From the NCBI GenBank assembly GCA_046757925.1, contig JBHHZE010000109.1:1-5227 (forward strand): 5,227 nucleotides of DNA. Direction: 5' to 3'. A program made the position numbers and the translations under genes. Below are positions 1 to 5,227 of the stretch, in pieces. The stretch is from JAZDCZ01 sp046757925. GTDB taxonomy: Bacteria; Gemmatimonadota; Gemmatimonadetes; Gemmatimonadales; GWC2-71-9. Numbering within the stretch: the stretch's first letter is position 1; each line of letters begins with the position of its first letter. The notes beneath the pieces were generated by a model. It did not search any database. It was given only the letters and a program-made list of their open reading frames with translations, and was not told where the DNA came from.

Positions 1-82
1 CCTCGAAGCCAGGTTGCTCAGATGGTCTTTTCTTGCGACGTTCACCATCCTCGGAACGATGATCGCGTTGCTCAAGTTCTGA
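1..82 (+). CDS. Small coiled-coil protein with C-terminal membrane segment, 3' end only
   Basis: Only the last 26 codons are in the window (first full codon at 2, stop TGA at 80-82). They encode LEARLLRWSF followed by a hydrophobic run, LATFTILGTMIALL, and end in KF. This looks like the end of a coiled coil followed by a single C-terminal membrane segment. The same 26 residues end the copy at 4222-4454, and the only base difference inside the gene end is a silent AAG/AAA change in the lysine codon. The start and most of the protein lie upstream of the window, so I cannot say whether this copy is intact. Function is unknown. The reading frame is supported by the synonymous nature of the single difference and by the repeat itself. 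Confidence 0.6.
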   Translation, partial: LEARLLRWSFLATFTILGTMIALLKF

Positions 83-84
83 TC
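1..84 (+). repeat. Long direct repeat, left copy (partner at 4373-4456)
   Basis: Bases 1-84 match 4373-4456 at 83 of 84 positions; the single difference is G at 76 against A at 4448. Similarity drops sharply just after the stop codon (TGATC, then divergence). The left border cannot be seen because the window begins inside the repeat. The repeat covers the 3' end of the coiled-coil gene, so it reflects two recent paralogues or gene conversion between them. Confidence 0.95.
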
Positions 85-91
85 GACACTG

Positions 92-128
92 CCGCCCCTG
101 ATGATTCTCTCTAACGCCGATCAGTCCG
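92..128. repeat. Degenerate intergenic element, copy A
   Basis: This is one of three related stretches of about 37 bp (the others are at 1422-1458 and 4475-4511). Copies A and B share GCCGCCCCKGATGATTCTC (91-109 and 1421-1439, 18 of 19 identical). At the same spacing they share a weaker right block, here CCGATCAGTCCG at 117-128, matching B at 8 of 12. Copy A lies just after the stop of the left coiled-coil gene, as copy C does after the right one. What it does is unknown. Confidence 0.5.
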
Positions 129-132
129 TTCC

Positions 133-1347
133 TCACATGACGCGCCACCACGGAACGGCCAGCACGTCCGGCGCAATCCACTCGAGGGTCTTCCCCGTGT
201 GCAGCAGGAGTCCCGCGCGCGCCTTCGTAGGATACTCATTTCGGAAGGCGCGTAGATGGCCGGCGTCGGCGAGGCGTGGTCGGCCTCGCGCCTTGACCTC
301 GATTGGCAAAAGGCGGCCACGGGTCTCGATTACGAAATCCACTTCCTCCCCCAGCGTCGTGCGCCAGTACGAAAGCTCGGCGCTCTCGATCCGTGCATCA
401 CGCCAGGCCAGGAGGTCGTGCAGCACCAGGTTCTCGAGATGCGCACCCTCAGGTTTCGCCCCTTCCGCCAGATGTAATGCGACTCCCGTATCGCACCAGT
501 ACAGCTTGGGCGATTTGATCAGCCGCTTGGTCCGGTTAACTGCATAGGCGGGCAACCGCACGAGCAAATAGGATGTCTCAAGCAAGTTGAGGTAGCGGTG
601 GACGGTGGGCTGTGGAAGGGCGATATCGCGTCCAATCTCTGTCTGGTTTACGAGCTGACCCAGTCTGAAGCAGGCCGCCCGCATCACGCGGCGGAAGTTG
701 GGTAGTGCTGCCACCGCGGAGAGTTCCCGCAGATCGCGCTCTAGGTACGTGCTCACGTAGCCATCGAACCAGATCGCGCGGTCGGCTGCCGTTGTCAGGT
801 GCACGGCGGGGGTCGGGAAACCTCCGCGGCGGGCCAGCGCTCGCCAGTCTTCGGGCTCTTCGGGCTGTTCGGCAAACAGGTCGAGCCAATCCTCATCTCT
901 GGTTTGCGTCAGCTCCTCCCAGAGCCCCGCGCTTCCGAGTCCAAGCTGCTCGCGCCGCGTCATCCCCCAGAGTGTGAGATAGCTCGCCCGACCCGCCAGC
1001 GATTCCGATACCCTGTGCATTAGGGCCAAGTTCGCCGAACCTGTGAGCAGGAATCGGCCGGGCTCGCGATTTCGGTCGATAGCCCGCTTCACGGCTCGCA
1101 AGAGGTCGGGCTCGCGCTGCACCTCGTCCAGGGTCACCGGACGTGAGCCGCCCACCAGCACCTCGGGATCGCGCTGCACCGCGTCTATCACGTCGAGGTC
1201 GTCCAGCGAGAAATAGGTCCGATCGCCCGGTGCTAAGTCCTGCACCAGGGTACTCTTACCCACCTGGCGTGCTCCCGTCACCACTACGGCGGGCATTACA
1301 CCAAGACGAGTGCCGAGCGCGTGAGAGACGAGGCGGGGCAGCGTCAT
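133..1347 (-). CDS. DUF4143-type AAA ATPase (AAA_14 + DUF4143)
   Basis: The protein is 404 residues from the chosen ATG at 1347; the frame stays open to an upstream ATG at 1374 (413 residues). Visible features are a Walker A GARQVGKST (25-33), a Walker B-like VTLDEVQ (71-77) and a sensor-like LLTGSANL (100-107). A conserved DGYVSTYLERDLREL block lies at 195-209. A winged-helix-like stretch at about 229-266 contains the helix with PTVHRYLNLLE. A C-terminal part resembles the PD-(D/E)XK fold: GEEVDFVI (333-340), then LLPIEVKA (346-353), with D337, E350 and K352 in the expected pattern. Length and motif order fit the DUF4143 family, whose members are patchily distributed predicted cytoplasmic ATPases of mostly unknown role. 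I prefer 1347 because a promoter-like pair (TTGATT at 1393-1388, TATCAT at 1369-1364) would start transcription near 1357, downstream of the 1374 ATG. Neither start has a good Shine-Dalgarno sequence. The gene is divergent from the permease and its 5' end is overlapped by a large palindrome. It looks intact. Confidence 0.9.
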   Translation of the reverse strand: MTLPRLVSHALGTRLGVMPAVVVTGARQVGKSTLVQDLAPGDRTYFSLDDLDVIDAVQRDPEVLVGGSRPVTLDEVQREPDLLRAVKRAIDRNREPGRFLLTGSANLALMHRVSESLAGRASYLTLWGMTRREQLGLGSAGLWEELTQTRDEDWLDLFAEQPEEPEDWRALARRGGFPTPAVHLTTAADRAIWFDGYVSTYLERDLRELSAVAALPNFRRVMRAACFRLGQLVNQTEIGRDIALPQPTVHRYLNLLETSYLLVRLPAYAVNRTKRLIKSPKLYWCDTGVALHLAEGAKPEGAHLENLVLHDLLAWRDARIESAELSYWRTTLGEEVDFVIETRGRLLPIEVKARGRPRLADAGHLRAFRNEYPTKARAGLLLHTGKTLEWIAPDVLAVPWWRVM

Positions 1348-1390
1348 ATTATTCACGGTATGAATGATAATCATTCACATCGTGAATAAT
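1348..1390. promoter_or_regulatory. 43-bp near-perfect palindrome, probable double operator
   Basis: The arms 1348-1368 and 1370-1390 pair at 19 of 21 positions around a central A at 1369. The mismatches are 1358/1380 and 1360/1378. Each arm contains a smaller dyad of the form ATTCAYNNNRTGAAT: ATTCACGGTATGAAT at 1351-1365 and ATTCACATCGTGAAT at 1373-1387. Their centres are 22 bp apart, about two helical turns. The middle, TGAATGATAATCATTCA (1361-1377), is itself a perfect dyad. Only 12 of 43 bases are G or C, in an otherwise GC-rich window. It lies directly before the preferred ATPase start, over a promoter-like pair, and in the divergent region shared with the permease. An operator bound by a dimer or pair of dimers is the best reading; an RNA hairpin is an alternative. 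Confidence 0.75.
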
Positions 1391-1393
1391 CAA
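1364..1393 (-). promoter_or_regulatory. Candidate promoter of the ATPase gene
   Basis: Reading the minus strand, TTGATT (1393-1388, four of six to the usual -35) is followed by an 18-base spacer and TATCAT (1369-1364, five of six to the usual -10). The predicted transcript would begin near 1357 and carry a leader of about 10 bases before the ATG at 1347. The elements sit inside the palindrome, so a bound protein would block them. Sigma-70 consensus may not hold strictly in this phylum. Confidence 0.4.
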
Positions 1394-1421
1394 CTCCCTG
1401 AAGCAGCATTTGCTCGATGGG

Positions 1422-1458
1422 CCGCCCCGGATGATTCTCGTGAAGGCGGATTCTTCCG
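1422..1458. repeat. Degenerate intergenic element, copy B
   Basis: This is the orphan copy of the three-copy element, lying between the palindrome and the permease start. It contains CCGCCCCGGATGATT at 1422-1436 (14 of 15 identical to copy C) and CGGATTCTTCCG at 1447-1458 (11 of 12 identical to copy C, same spacing). Against copy A the left block matches at 18 of 19. Unlike A and C it does not follow a visible coiled-coil gene. Confidence 0.55.
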
Positions 1459-1505
1459 GCACAACCCCCGCCCATTCTCGAGACCTAGCGCATTCGGTGT
1501 ATTTT

Positions 1506-1519
1506 CGGTATCGTTACCG
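1506..1519. other. Short perfect inverted repeat upstream of the permease
   Basis: CGGTA (1506-1510) and TACCG (1515-1519) flank the loop TCGT. The site lies about 60 bases before the permease ATG. It could be an operator half-site pair or a leader hairpin, but a stem of five is weak and may be chance. No T-run follows, so it is not a terminator. I see no convincing -35/-10 pair for the permease nearby. Confidence 0.25.
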
Positions 1520-1568
1520 TCCTTGCCGTTCGTCGACTCTCGGACCGGCCCTGCTCGACCCCAAAGAT

Positions 1569-1573
1569 GGAGA
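1569..1573 (+). promoter_or_regulatory. Shine-Dalgarno deciding the permease start
   Basis: GGAGA at 1569-1573 sits seven bases before the ATG at 1581. It supports that start over in-frame ATGs at 1410 and 1431, which lack such a site and would add residues not usual in this family. Confidence 0.75.
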
Positions 1574-1580
1574 CGTTGAC

Positions 1581-4079
1581 ATGCCGTCCGATCTCCTCCG
1601 CGATCTCAAATACACGATCCGCTCCTTCGGCAGGCAGCCGCTGTTCACGGGTGTAGTCGTGCTCACCCTGGCGCTCGGCATCGGGAGCAACGTGGCGATG
1701 TTCAGTGTGACCAACACCGTCCTGTTTCGCCCGCTCCCGTACGCACAGCCGGAGGAGTTGGCGCTCGTATGGACACGGCTTCCGGCCACCAACGTCAAGC
1801 GCACGCTCGTCTCGGGGCCGGATTTTCAGGACTACCGCAACGAGACGACCATGTTCGAGGGGTTTGCCGGCGCGTTCGCACTCCAGGGAACGCTGACCGG
1901 CGATGGACCGGCCGAGCAAGTAACGACGGCCTACGTGACCGACAACCTGTTCAGCCTGCTGGGCGTAGCACCCATCCTGGGTCGGAACTTCCAAACCGAC
2001 GACGCCATCGTGATCGATCCCAAGACGTTCGGGACCGCCAATCCCGACCTCCCTCCGGGTACCGTGATGCTGAGCCACGGACTCTGGCAGCGCCGCTTCG
2101 GGAGTGATCCGTCCGTGATCGGCAAGACTATCCAGATGGACGGCTGGGGCTCGGTCGTGGTGGGAGTACTGCCGCGCGACTTTCGCATCTACCTGCCGGC
2201 CGACGCCGGGATGCCGACTAACATCGACGCGTGGGGTGTGCTGCCGAGCAACATCTCGGAGTTCGCGCGTGACGCACCGTGGCTCACCGTTGTAACTCGA
2301 CTCAAGAACGGCGTCACGCTCGCGCGAGCGCAGCAGGAGATGGACGCGTTGGCAGCACGACTGCGTGACGTCCACCAGTTCCACGCGAACCAGAACATGC
2401 AGATCGTCGTGAACGGGATGCATCGCGATGTGGTAAACCACGCGCGGCCCGCACTGCTCGCCCTGCTGGGTGCCGTGGGCTTCGTGCTGCTGATCGCCTG
2501 CGCCAACGTGGCGAATCTGCTGCTGGTCAGGGCCTCGGCGCGGGGCCGCGAGATCGCCGTGCGGGCGGCGATGGGCAGCGGAAATGGTCGCATCATCCGT
2601 CAGATGCTCACCGAGAGCGCGTTGCTCGCCGCGGTCGGCGCGGTGCTCGGGGTCGGGCTGGCATGGTCGGGCGCGCGTATCATTACCGCCCTGAGCCCGG
2701 GCAACCTGCCGCGCGTGGAGAACGTCGGGATCGACGGATCGGTCCTCGCGTTCACCGCGGGGATCACCATGCTGGCGGCGCTCGCGTTCGGGCTGGCACC
2801 GGCGCTTCGCATGGTAGGCGGCAACCTGGCGGACTCGCTCAGGGACCGGGGGAGCGACGCAGGTGGGGTCCATGGCAGTAGGCTCAGGAGCGCGCTCGTC
2901 GTGGCCGAGGTGGCACTCTCGTTGGTCCTGTTGATCGGTGCGGGACTGATGCTCCGCAGCTTTGCCGCGATCCAGAGAGCCGACCCCGGATTCGACGCGG
3001 AGAACGTCGTGACCTTCGCCGTACCGTTGCAGTTCGTGAAGTACTACAGCCCTGAATCGAGGGCCAACTTCGTCAACGAGCTAGGCGTCCGCCTGGCTCA
3101 GATTCCGGGGGTGGAGAGTGTCGGCGGTGTCACACCTCTCCCGCTCGCCGGTGGCGGGCAGTACGCGGTCGGTTCCTACGGTCGCGTCGGCGATTCGGAC
3201 GATTCGTATCAGGCCAACAAGGCCGACTTCAGGTCGGTGCTGCCCGGATACTTCGATGCCATGAAGATCGACCTGGTGTCCGGCCGCACCTTCGTCTCCT
3301 CCGACAACCGAGACGACGCGCTGGACGTGGCGGTGATAGATCGAAAGCTCGCCGAGATGGTCTTCGGCGACGGCGATCCACTGGGGAAAGAACTCCTGGT
3401 CGATCATTTCAACGGGGAAACCTTCTCCCTCGAACGGCTCACCGTTCGGATCGTCGGTGTGGTCTCCAACGTGCGATCCACGTCGTTGGCCGCCGATGGG
3501 CGTGAGACGATCTACTTCCCATACGTGTTCAGCCCGTGGCTGCCGCTCACGTACACCGTGCGCACCGCGGCCGATCCAGTGAGCGTGATGCAACTGATCC
3601 GCAATGAGGTCGTTGCCATGGACCGGGACGTTCCGCTCTCCGGTGTCGCAACGCTCGAATCATACCTCTCCGGCGCGATGGCACAGACACGCTTCGTCCT
3701 GGCACTCATCGGTGTCTTTGCCGCACTCGCGCTCGTTCTGGCATCACTCGGTCTGTACGGCGTGATCTCCTACTCGGTGCGTCAGAGAACCCGAGAGATC
3801 GGCGTGAGGGTTGCGTTCGGCGCCCAGGACGGCGACATCACTCGGCTCGTGTTGGGTCAGGGGATGATCGTCGCGGGCGCCGGTATTGCGATTGGCCTGG
3901 CTGCCTCGCTGGCACTCAATCGTGTGATCGAGAGCCTCCTGGTCGAAGTGGGATCCACCGACCCCATCACGTTTGCAGGGATCCCGGCGATCTTGCTGGC
4001 CGTTGCAATGGCGGCATCGTATATCCCCGCCCGGCGAGCGACTCGGGTGGATCCGGTCGCGGCGCTCAGGGACGAGTGA
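1581..4079 (+). CDS. ADOP-family permease (duplicated MacB/FtsX-type ABC permease)
   Basis: This is an inner-membrane permease of 832 residues. The N-terminus (MPSDLLRDLKYTIRSFGRQP, then TLALGIGSNVAMFSVTN and LFRPLPY) is the classic ADOP start. The order is TM1 (about 20-42) and a first periplasmic MacB-core domain to about 285. TM2 (about 291-316) is followed by the REIAVRAAMG loop, then TM3 (about 345-370) and TM4 (about 387-408) ending GLAPALRM. TM5 (about 437-459) begins the second half, followed by a second periplasmic domain (about 465-690). TM6 (about 704-732) is followed by TREIGVRVAFGA, then TM7 (about 759-781) and TM8 (about 798-818), ending PARRATRVDPVAALRDE. Both halves are complete and uninterrupted, and the length is usual for the family. 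No ABC ATPase, membrane-fusion protein or PadR-type regulator lies in the window, so it is an orphan as the family name implies. The substrate is unknown; MacB-like roles in lipoprotein, peptide or antibiotic export are guesses. Divergent from the ATPase; the intergenic palindrome might also influence it. Confidence 0.95.
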   Translation: MPSDLLRDLKYTIRSFGRQPLFTGVVVLTLALGIGSNVAMFSVTNTVLFRPLPYAQPEELALVWTRLPATNVKRTLVSGPDFQDYRNETTMFEGFAGAFALQGTLTGDGPAEQVTTAYVTDNLFSLLGVAPILGRNFQTDDAIVIDPKTFGTANPDLPPGTVMLSHGLWQRRFGSDPSVIGKTIQMDGWGSVVVGVLPRDFRIYLPADAGMPTNIDAWGVLPSNISEFARDAPWLTVVTRLKNGVTLARAQQEMDALAARLRDVHQFHANQNMQIVVNGMHRDVVNHARPALLALLGAVGFVLLIACANVANLLLVRASARGREIAVRAAMGSGNGRIIRQMLTESALLAAVGAVLGVGLAWSGARIITALSPGNLPRVENVGIDGSVLAFTAGITMLAALAFGLAPALRMVGGNLADSLRDRGSDAGGVHGSRLRSALVVAEVALSLVLLIGAGLMLRSFAAIQRADPGFDAENVVTFAVPLQFVKYYSPESRANFVNELGVRLAQIPGVESVGGVTPLPLAGGGQYAVGSYGRVGDSDDSYQANKADFRSVLPGYFDAMKIDLVSGRTFVSSDNRDDALDVAVIDRKLAEMVFGDGDPLGKELLVDHFNGETFSLERLTVRIVGVVSNVRSTSLAADGRETIYFPYVFSPWLPLTYTVRTAADPVSVMQLIRNEVVAMDRDVPLSGVATLESYLSGAMAQTRFVLALIGVFAALALVLASLGLYGVISYSVRQRTREIGVRVAFGAQDGDITRLVLGQGMIVAGAGIAIGLAASLALNRVIESLLVEVGSTDPITFAGIPAILLAVAMAASYIPARRATRVDPVAALRDE

Positions 4080-4186
4080 TCTTACGGCGGCGCGGCGGCC
4101 CGGACACTCGGGATGTCCCGTACCAGCCCGCACTTTTCCGATACTCCCCGCAGCAATTTGATACTCGGTCCGGCCGAGCTTAGCTT

Positions 4187-4192
4187 TATACT
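4187..4192 (+). promoter_or_regulatory. Candidate -10 box of the right coiled-coil gene
   Basis: TATACT (five of six to the usual -10) lies 29 bases before the ATG at 4222, which would give a leader of about 23 bases carrying the GGAG at 4209-4212. No -35 is found at normal spacing; TTGATA at 4158-4163 is 23 bases away, which is too far. The call is weak. Confidence 0.3.
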
Positions 4193-4208
4193 GTCGGTGA
4201 AACAACAC

Positions 4209-4212
4209 GGAG
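4209..4212 (+). promoter_or_regulatory. Shine-Dalgarno of the right coiled-coil gene
   Basis: GGAG lies nine bases before the ATG at 4222. It points to MPVTARLS as the original start, in a different frame from the coiled-coil part, and so supports the reading that the gene is broken. Confidence 0.5.
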
Positions 4213-4221
4213 CGTTCACCG

Positions 4222-4454
4222 ATGCCCGTTACGGCAAGACTGTCACAGAGGTGGACGCAACGTACAGAGCAGATCTTCGTGAGCTGAACGAGCTGAACTT
4301 CGCACGCTTCGACGCCAAATTGGAGCAGCGACTGAGTGCACTGGAAGCCAAGCTCGATACCAAAATGAGTGCCCTCGAAGCCAGGTTGCTCAGATGGTCT
4401 TTTCTTGCGACGTTCACCATCCTCGGAACGATGATCGCGTTGCTCAAATTCTGA
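4222..4454 (+). pseudogene. Coiled-coil/membrane-anchor gene, probably deleted and frameshifted
   Basis: From the ATG at 4222, with its own Shine-Dalgarno, the frame reads MPVTARLSQRWTQRTEQIFVS and stops after 21 codons. The next frame, from about 4235, reads EVDATYRADLRELNELNFARF, then a heptad-like LEQRLSALEAKLDTKMSALEARLL, and ends in a membrane segment (LATFTILGTMIALL) with stop at 4452-4454. I recall intact Gemmatimonadota proteins that start MPVTARLS, continue for a few dozen residues, and then reach VDATYRADLRELNELNFARF in one frame. That is memory, not a search. The simplest inference is an internal deletion of non-triplet length near 4245. The coiled-coil frame is also open from an ATG at 4113 (113 residues), so a gene finder may call 4113-4454. 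That ATG has no good ribosome site and its first 36 or so residues look unlike protein of this family. Function of the family is unknown; a membrane-anchored coiled coil is what can be seen. Confidence 0.6.
4335..4400 (+). repeat. Tandem 33-base (11-residue) repeat within the coiled coil
   Basis: SALEAKLDTKM (from AGT at 4335) is followed directly by SALEARLLRWS (from AGT at 4368). The first five residues are identical and the sixth is K/R. Eleven-residue periodicity fits a hendecad coiled coil and suggests growth by duplication of 33-base units. Confidence 0.5.
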
Positions 4455-4456
4455 TC
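4373..4456 (+). repeat. Long direct repeat, right copy (partner at 1-84)
   Basis: Identical to 1-84 except A at 4448 for G at 76. It covers the last 26 codons and stop of the right coiled-coil gene plus two bases (TC). The copies lie in the same orientation 4,372 bases apart, bracketing the ATPase and permease. Confidence 0.95.
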
Positions 4457-4474
4457 TAGCTGCAGCAGATCATT

Positions 4475-4511
4475 CCGCCGCGGATGATTTCCTCGACCAC
4501 GGATTTTTCCG
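4475..4511. repeat. Degenerate intergenic element, copy C
   Basis: CCGCCGCGGATGATT (4475-4489) and CGGATTTTTCCG (4500-4511) match copy B at 14 of 15 and 11 of 12 with the same spacing; the ten bases between are not conserved. It begins about 20 bases after the stop of the right coiled-coil gene. The right block is self-complementary (CGGA/TCCG around TTTT), but the stem is too short to call a terminator for this convergent junction. Nothing else is recognised between 4457 and 4610. Confidence 0.55.
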
Positions 4512-4610
4512 ATGCCGAGTCCAGACCCCACAACACACACCCATCTCTGCGCATCCGCGCCCTGATGAAAGATCCGGGGCAGAGAAGAGTCGTCGCCTAC
4601 ACCGGAAAGG

Positions 4611-5227
4611 TCACGAACCCGGGTGACGTATCACTACGACCTGGTTAGCAGCAACCGCCTGCAGAGCCGTTACCTGTCCGTCGGGCCATTTGACAAGCAC
4701 CTCGCTGGCGATTTCCTCCCGACCAAGTCCAAAGTGCGCTTCCGCCGGGTCTTGGGAGACGTAGTTGCCACCCGCGCGGATTTCTCGGGTCTGAGTTTTC
4801 CCTCCCGCCGTTACCACGATTCGTGCACCTATTCCCTGCGTGTTCGGGGACGCACCTAGAAGCACGATCTCCAAATAATTGTTGCCGGTTGCCCCTTCGT
4901 TGACGTAAAACGCCGGCGGCTGCCGGTTGTTGGCTACGAAAATATCGATATCGCCATCTCGATCGGCGTCGAAACACACAACCCCGCGGCCCTGTCCGTT
5001 GTCGCCCAGCCCGACCTCGGATGACCGCTCTGTAAACGTGCCGTCTCCATTGGAAATGAAAAGCCGGGACGGGTCGGCCCAGTACTCACTGAATATCGCA
5101 TTGTCACTGGCCTGCATGCCGTTGACATGAAACAGGTCGAGGTTGCCGTCGTTGTCGAAGTCGGCGAAACAACTAGCCCATCCCCAGTATCCCTCCCGAA
5201 CGCCTGCCTCGATGCTCACGTCCCAGA
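4611..5227 (-). CDS. ASPIC/UnbV protein with FG-GAP/VCBS repeats (CRTAC1-like), 5' end missing
   Basis: The last 205 residues are present; the frame is open through the right edge, so the start is outside the window. A GTG at 5219 is only an internal valine in WDVSIEAGV, a motif usual within this family. Visible are two calcium-binding-type FG-GAP/VCBS loops, DFDNDGNLD (about 22-30) and DADRDGDID (about 86-94), with LFISNGDGTFTE (about 53-64) between them. The ASPIC/UnbV domain runs from about 113 (NNYLEIVLLG) through GIGARIVV, the GGNYVSQ motif and HFGLG to the WPDGQ motif near the end. Stop is at 4613-4611. Proteins of this kind are usually exported and about 500 or more residues long; a beta-propeller role in binding or adhesion is family inference, and no substrate can be named. 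It converges on the coiled-coil gene and looks intact as far as seen. Confidence 0.9.
   Translation of the reverse strand, partial: WDVSIEAGVREGYWGWASCFADFDNDGNLDLFHVNGMQASDNAIFSEYWADPSRLFISNGDGTFTERSSEVGLGDNGQGRGVVCFDADRDGDIDIFVANNRQPPAFYVNEGATGNNYLEIVLLGASPNTQGIGARIVVTAGGKTQTREIRAGGNYVSQDPAEAHFGLGREEIASEVLVKWPDGQVTALQAVAANQVVVIRHPGS

Noticed and set aside
101..547. Open frame of 148 codons on the plus strand
   Set aside because: It is antisense to the ATPase, whose motifs are clear. Its first residues fall in repeat element A, which explains the MIL-x-x-AD-x-S resemblance to element B.
1364..1579. Plus-strand frame starting with MIIIHIVNN
   Set aside because: Its N-terminus mirrors the minus-strand ATPase frame only because of the palindrome; the rest shows no protein-like features.
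1410..1580. N-terminal extension of the permease from in-frame ATGs at 1410 or 1431
   Set aside because: No ribosome site, atypical residues, and the family start plus a good Shine-Dalgarno sequence fall at 1581.
1485..2873. Long open frame of 462 codons on the minus strand
   Set aside because: It lies antisense to the permease, its composition is rich in R, H, Q and D with no recognisable motif, and it is explained by codon bias of the real gene.
4099..4120. Hairpin-forming bases after the permease stop (CGGGATGTCCCG at 4109-4120)
   Set aside because: The loop is too small and no T-run follows, so it is not a credible intrinsic terminator.
4484..4648. Short plus-strand frame of 54 codons starting in element C
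   Set aside because: No ribosome site or homology I recognise; it runs into the 3' end of the opposing ASPIC/UnbV gene.
5217..5219. GTG as start of the ASPIC/UnbV gene
   Set aside because: The frame stays open to the window edge and the GTG codon is the valine in a usual internal DVS-x-x-AGV motif.
1..5227. CRISPR array, tRNA, rRNA or transposase
   Set aside because: I saw no regularly spaced repeats, cloverleaf or rRNA sequence, and no transposase or recombinase motifs on either strand.

Overview
This window looks like chromosomal DNA from a GC-rich soil-type bacterium, most plausibly Gemmatimonadota or Acidobacteriota. That placement rests on three gene types typical of those phyla: an orphan duplicated MacB/FtsX-type permease (ADOP family), an ASPIC/UnbV protein with FG-GAP/VCBS repeats, and a small coiled-coil protein containing a YRADLRELNELNFARFDAKLEQRL-like core, which I recall from Gemmatimonadota genomes. 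The taxonomic call is inference; the window has no rRNA or other marker gene.

Layout from left to right. Positions 1-82 are the 3' end of a small coiled-coil/membrane-anchor gene (+). A DUF4143-type AAA ATPase (-) fills 133-1347. Its 5' end is overlapped by a striking AT-rich 43-bp near-perfect palindrome (1348-1390) that looks like a double operator. A divergent intergenic region follows. A complete 832-residue ADOP permease (+) occupies 1581-4079 and has a clear Shine-Dalgarno sequence. A second, apparently frameshifted and internally deleted copy of the coiled-coil gene (+) lies at 4222-4454; its last 84 bp match the window start at 83 of 84 positions. On the right edge is the 3' part of an ASPIC/UnbV protein gene (-, 4611-5227), which runs out of the window.

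The genes do not form an obvious pathway. The ATPase and permease are divergent, and the permease has no ABC ATPase beside it. The interest lies in the non-coding architecture. Two near-identical coiled-coil gene ends bracket the ATPase-permease block. A degenerate element of about 37 bp occurs three times (about 92-128, 1422-1458 and 4475-4511). Two of its copies follow the coiled-coil genes and the third lies orphaned between the ATPase and the permease. This suggests past duplication or insertion around the ATPase. The palindrome suggests tight, possibly self-directed, control of the ATPase.
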